Source of the DNA: Desulfofustis sp.
Lineage (GTDB): Bacteria; Desulfobacterota; Desulfobulbia; Desulfobulbales; Desulfocapsaceae
Direction of reading: 5' to 3'
DNA length: 7,749 bases
Assembly: GCA_030145365.1 (NCBI GenBank)
Contig: JAQYVS010000046.1
Span: 1-7,749, forward strand
Each line of letters begins with the position of its first letter. The stretch's first letter is position 1. The notes beneath the pieces are model-generated. The model saw only the letters and a program-made list of their open reading frames with translations. It searched no databases and was not told where the DNA came from. Shown piece by piece: positions 6,111 to 7,749 of this stretch. The position numbers and the translations under genes were made by a program.

Positions 6111-7275
6111 AATCATACAAGTCGGAATCGAAATATGGCATATCCTGCTCGATTCTTCCTTTTATATCATACTTGGAATTATTGCGGCTGGATGCATTAA
6201 AGTTTTTATAAATCAGGAATTTATTATTAAGCATCTGCGCCATGGCAAATATCGATCAGTAATAAAAGCCTCCCTTTTCGGCATACCGTTGCCGCTCTGA
6301 TCGTGTGGTGTGCTGCCGGCGGCAGCATCGTTTAAAAAACAGGGAGCAAACAGGGGGGCCCTTGCCTCGTTTCTTGTATCTACACCAGAATCAGGGGTTG
6401 ACTCCATCGCTATCACCTATGCTTTGCTTGATCCAATTATGACGGTTGTCAGACCGTTGGCTGCCTTCGTAAGTGGGATCAGCGCCGGGATCCTGGAAAA
6501 CACCGTATCCTGGAAGCGTTTCACAAATGAAGACCAGCAGGCAGCCGTTGAATCTCCGAATAACGGAGCACAGCCGGGCACAAGTGATCCCAAGCCGATT
6601 CTCTCGCGGTTGCGGGGAGGGCTGAAATATGGTTTTACCGAGGTCTGGGGAGATATCGTCTTCTGGTTTTTTCTAGGGTTATTGCTTGCCGGAATTATCA
6701 CCGTTTATATACCTGACAGCCTTTCCCAACTGGTTCTCGGTGGCGGTATTATCTCCATGCTTGCCATGTTGTTAATGGGGATGCCGATCTATATCTGTGC
6801 AACAGCATCAACCCCGATTGCCGCAGCACTTCTTTTAAAAGGAGCAAGTCCCGGCGCAGTTCTGGTCTTTTTATTGGTCGGTCCTGCAACCAATATGACA
6901 TCCTTATCCGTATTGATTAAAATCTTGGGCAAAATGGGAACACTTCGTTATCTGGTGGTAATTGGTGTCGTTTCAGTTCTTTTTGGCCTGGGACTGGATG
7001 GGGTATATCACTATTTGAATATAGAACCTCGTGCGGTTATTTCAGAAGTTCGCGAGACGATACCTTATTGGCTAAAACTGAGTTCAGCTGTTATATTGCT
7101 CCTGTTGTCGCTTCGTCATCTCTACAGTCGGTATAGGCTGGAGCAACTGATAAAAAAACAAAATCAATTCATCAGTGGCTTTCCCGATATTGGTTCTGAC
7201 CTGAGACAAGGACACACCAATTCACATGCCCCGGTATTGGTGCACTCCCGTAATAAACCTGTTGCTGAGAAATGA
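6103..7275 (+). CDS. SO_0444-type metal permease, predicted selenoprotein (in-frame UGA as Sec66)
   Basis: One 390-residue membrane permease (DUF318/ArsP_1-like, SO_0444 family, linked to Cu/Zn export) read through an in-frame TGA at 6298-6300. Start is ATG 6103, with AGGGTG six bases upstream; GTG 6094 is an alternative. Codons before and after the TGA are in one frame and both halves belong to one protein: residues 1-65 end FGIPLPL and the rest resumes S-C-G-VLPAAA. The family reads PLCSCGVLP here, so UGA replaces the first Cys of CSCG: Sec66-Ser-Cys68. The second repeat carries its partner motif MPIYICATASTPIAAA with Cys232 and GPATN (about 260-264). Predicted membrane segments are near 8-33, 57-75, 100-131, 181-203, 207-235, 247-262, 280-305 and 323-344, with a polar loop at 132-178 and a polar tail with His371, His375 and His381. 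It is coupled to the ArsR sensor. A plain nonsense mutation is the alternative but fits less well. Confidence 0.88.
6310..6328 (+). promoter_or_regulatory. Candidate bacterial SECIS hairpin
   Basis: TGCTGCC (6311-6317) pairs perfectly with GGCAGCA (6321-6327) around the loop GGC (6318-6320); a G-U pair at 6310/6328 extends it to eight. The loop is 18-20 bases after the UGA, almost where the E. coli fdhF GGU loop lies (19-21). Bacterial SECIS rules require a hairpin just after UGA with a G in the first two loop bases, which holds. The loop is tight (three bases, or five if the last C-G opens) and ends in C, not U. It is GC-rich coding sequence (Leu-Pro-Ala-Ala), so chance folding is possible. 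Confidence 0.6.
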
Positions 7276-7316
7276 TCATCAGCGCAAATTATCCAGCCAT
7301 GAGCGTATCCATTTAT

Positions 7317-7322
7317 TATACT
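7317..7322 (+). promoter_or_regulatory. Possible -10 box for pfkA in the 7276-7377 gap
   Basis: TATACT matches five of six -10 bases but has no fitting -35 at 16-18 bases. It is the best promoter-like signal in this 102-base gap; start near 7329 would give a leader of about 50 bases. No convincing terminator for the permease was found in the gap. Confidence 0.25.
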
Positions 7323-7377
7323 GAACTATTAGGTTCCCCATCATTGTTGGTAAGTCATTTACTATAGGGCATCATTT

Positions 7378-7749
7378 ATGAACAAACATATTGGCATCTT
7401 AACCGCTGGAGGCGACAGCCCTGGCCTGAATGCAGCAATCAGAGCAATCGGCAAAACCGCAATGGATACCGGTCAAATGGAGGTCGTTGGCTTTAGAGAC
7501 GGTTTTCGCGGGTTGATGGAAAACCGGATAATGCGCCTGGACCGTTCCATGCTTTCTTCAATTCTAACGCTCGGGGGAACCATTCTAGGCACCAGTCGAG
7601 ATAAGCCGCATAAAATGCCCGTTGGCGGCGAATTAATGGATATGACCGATGTTATCTGCGACAATTATTATCGGCATAATCTTGATGCGCTGGTTTGTAT
7701 CGGTGGGGGAGGGACGCAGAAAAATGCCTTTCGCCTGGCTGAACAAGGC
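7378..7749 (+). CDS. pfkA: 6-phosphofructokinase, N-terminal part
   Basis: The first 124 codons of a phosphofructokinase, which phosphorylates fructose-6-phosphate to the 1,6-bisphosphate in glycolysis; the rest lies beyond the right edge. Start ATG has AGGG eight bases upstream. Family marks are GILTAGGDSPGLNAAIRA (6-23), the nucleotide-binding start; GFRDGFRGL (38-46); LGGTILGTSRDKP (65-77); and ALVCIGGGGTQKNAFRL (104-120). The last motif is where E. coli PfkA reads IGGDGS, with Asp103 holding Mg and Gly104 marking ATP use. Here the Asp is Gly111, while the next Gly (Gly112) is kept. GGNGT/GGGGT-type variants occur from memory in a subgroup of bacterial PFKs, so this is likely that subgroup, and phosphoryl donor (ATP or pyrophosphate) is uncertain. 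It is a separate unit from the metal cassette. Confidence 0.92.
   Translation, partial: MNKHIGILTAGGDSPGLNAAIRAIGKTAMDTGQMEVVGFRDGFRGLMENRIMRLDRSMLSSILTLGGTILGTSRDKPHKMPVGGELMDMTDVICDNYYRHNLDALVCIGGGGTQKNAFRLAEQG

Noticed and set aside
6298..6300. TGA as a true stop, making the permease a pseudogene or two separate genes
   Set aside because: The frame is unbroken for 325 codons after it with family motifs intact, no ribosome site or sensible start precedes the second part, and the codon replaces a conserved Cys with a hairpin just downstream.
6298..6300. TGA recoded as Trp (altered genetic code)
   Set aside because: trpA and the permease itself end at TGA, and Trp does not fit the CSCG motif.
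7264..7283. GCTGA...TCAGC hairpin at the permease end as a terminator
   Set aside because: Only a 5-bp stem with a 10-base loop and no T-run after it.

Overview
The window is chromosomal bacterial DNA. The best guess is a Desulfobacterota-type anaerobe (Desulfobulbales-like). That placement is an inference: it rests on the style of the QueG-like iron-sulfur protein, the variant TrpBA pair, and above all an apparent in-frame selenocysteine codon, since selenoproteins are frequent in that group. There are no mobile elements, CRISPR arrays or rRNA. TGA is used as a normal stop (trpA, and the end of the permease), so the internal UGA is not explained by a changed genetic code.

Layout. Minus strand, read from right to left: rsmI (16S rRNA 2'-O-methyltransferase), a 539-residue uncharacterised protein that looks like a distant GalT/HIT-superfamily member, trpB, trpA, tadA (tRNA A34 deaminase), a possible terminator, tRNA-Ser(GGA), and the first 64 codons of a QueG-like 4Fe-4S protein that runs off the left edge. 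Plus strand, from a divergent control region at about 5594-5735: an SmtB/CadC-type ArsR repressor, then an overlapping SO_0444-type permease, then after about 100 bases the start of a 6-phosphofructokinase that runs off the right edge.

The most notable region is 5670-7275. The permease reads as two stacked open frames separated by one TGA (6298-6300). Both pieces are in the same frame. The TGA falls exactly on the first Cys of the family's PLCSCG motif, giving a Leu-Sec-Ser-Cys-Gly motif (Sec66, Cys68). A perfect 7-bp hairpin with a GGC apical loop lies 11 bases downstream, where a bacterial SECIS element is expected. The gene is therefore best annotated as one 390-residue selenoprotein, not as two fragments or a pseudogene. 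The ArsR upstream keeps both known metal sites of SmtB (Cys6/Cys57/Asp60 and Asp100/His102/His113/Glu116). A textbook SmtB-like inverted repeat (TATATGA-N8-TCATATA) sits on its promoter. Together these suggest a metal-sensed efflux cassette whose transporter uses selenium in its metal-handling motif.

The minus-strand group mixes translation or RNA modification (rsmI, tadA, tRNA-Ser) with the last two steps of tryptophan synthesis. trpBA stands alone, without the other trp genes. Whether the whole minus block is one transcript cannot be told from sequence; spacing is short (17, 37 and 35 bases) except for a 106-base gap before trpB.
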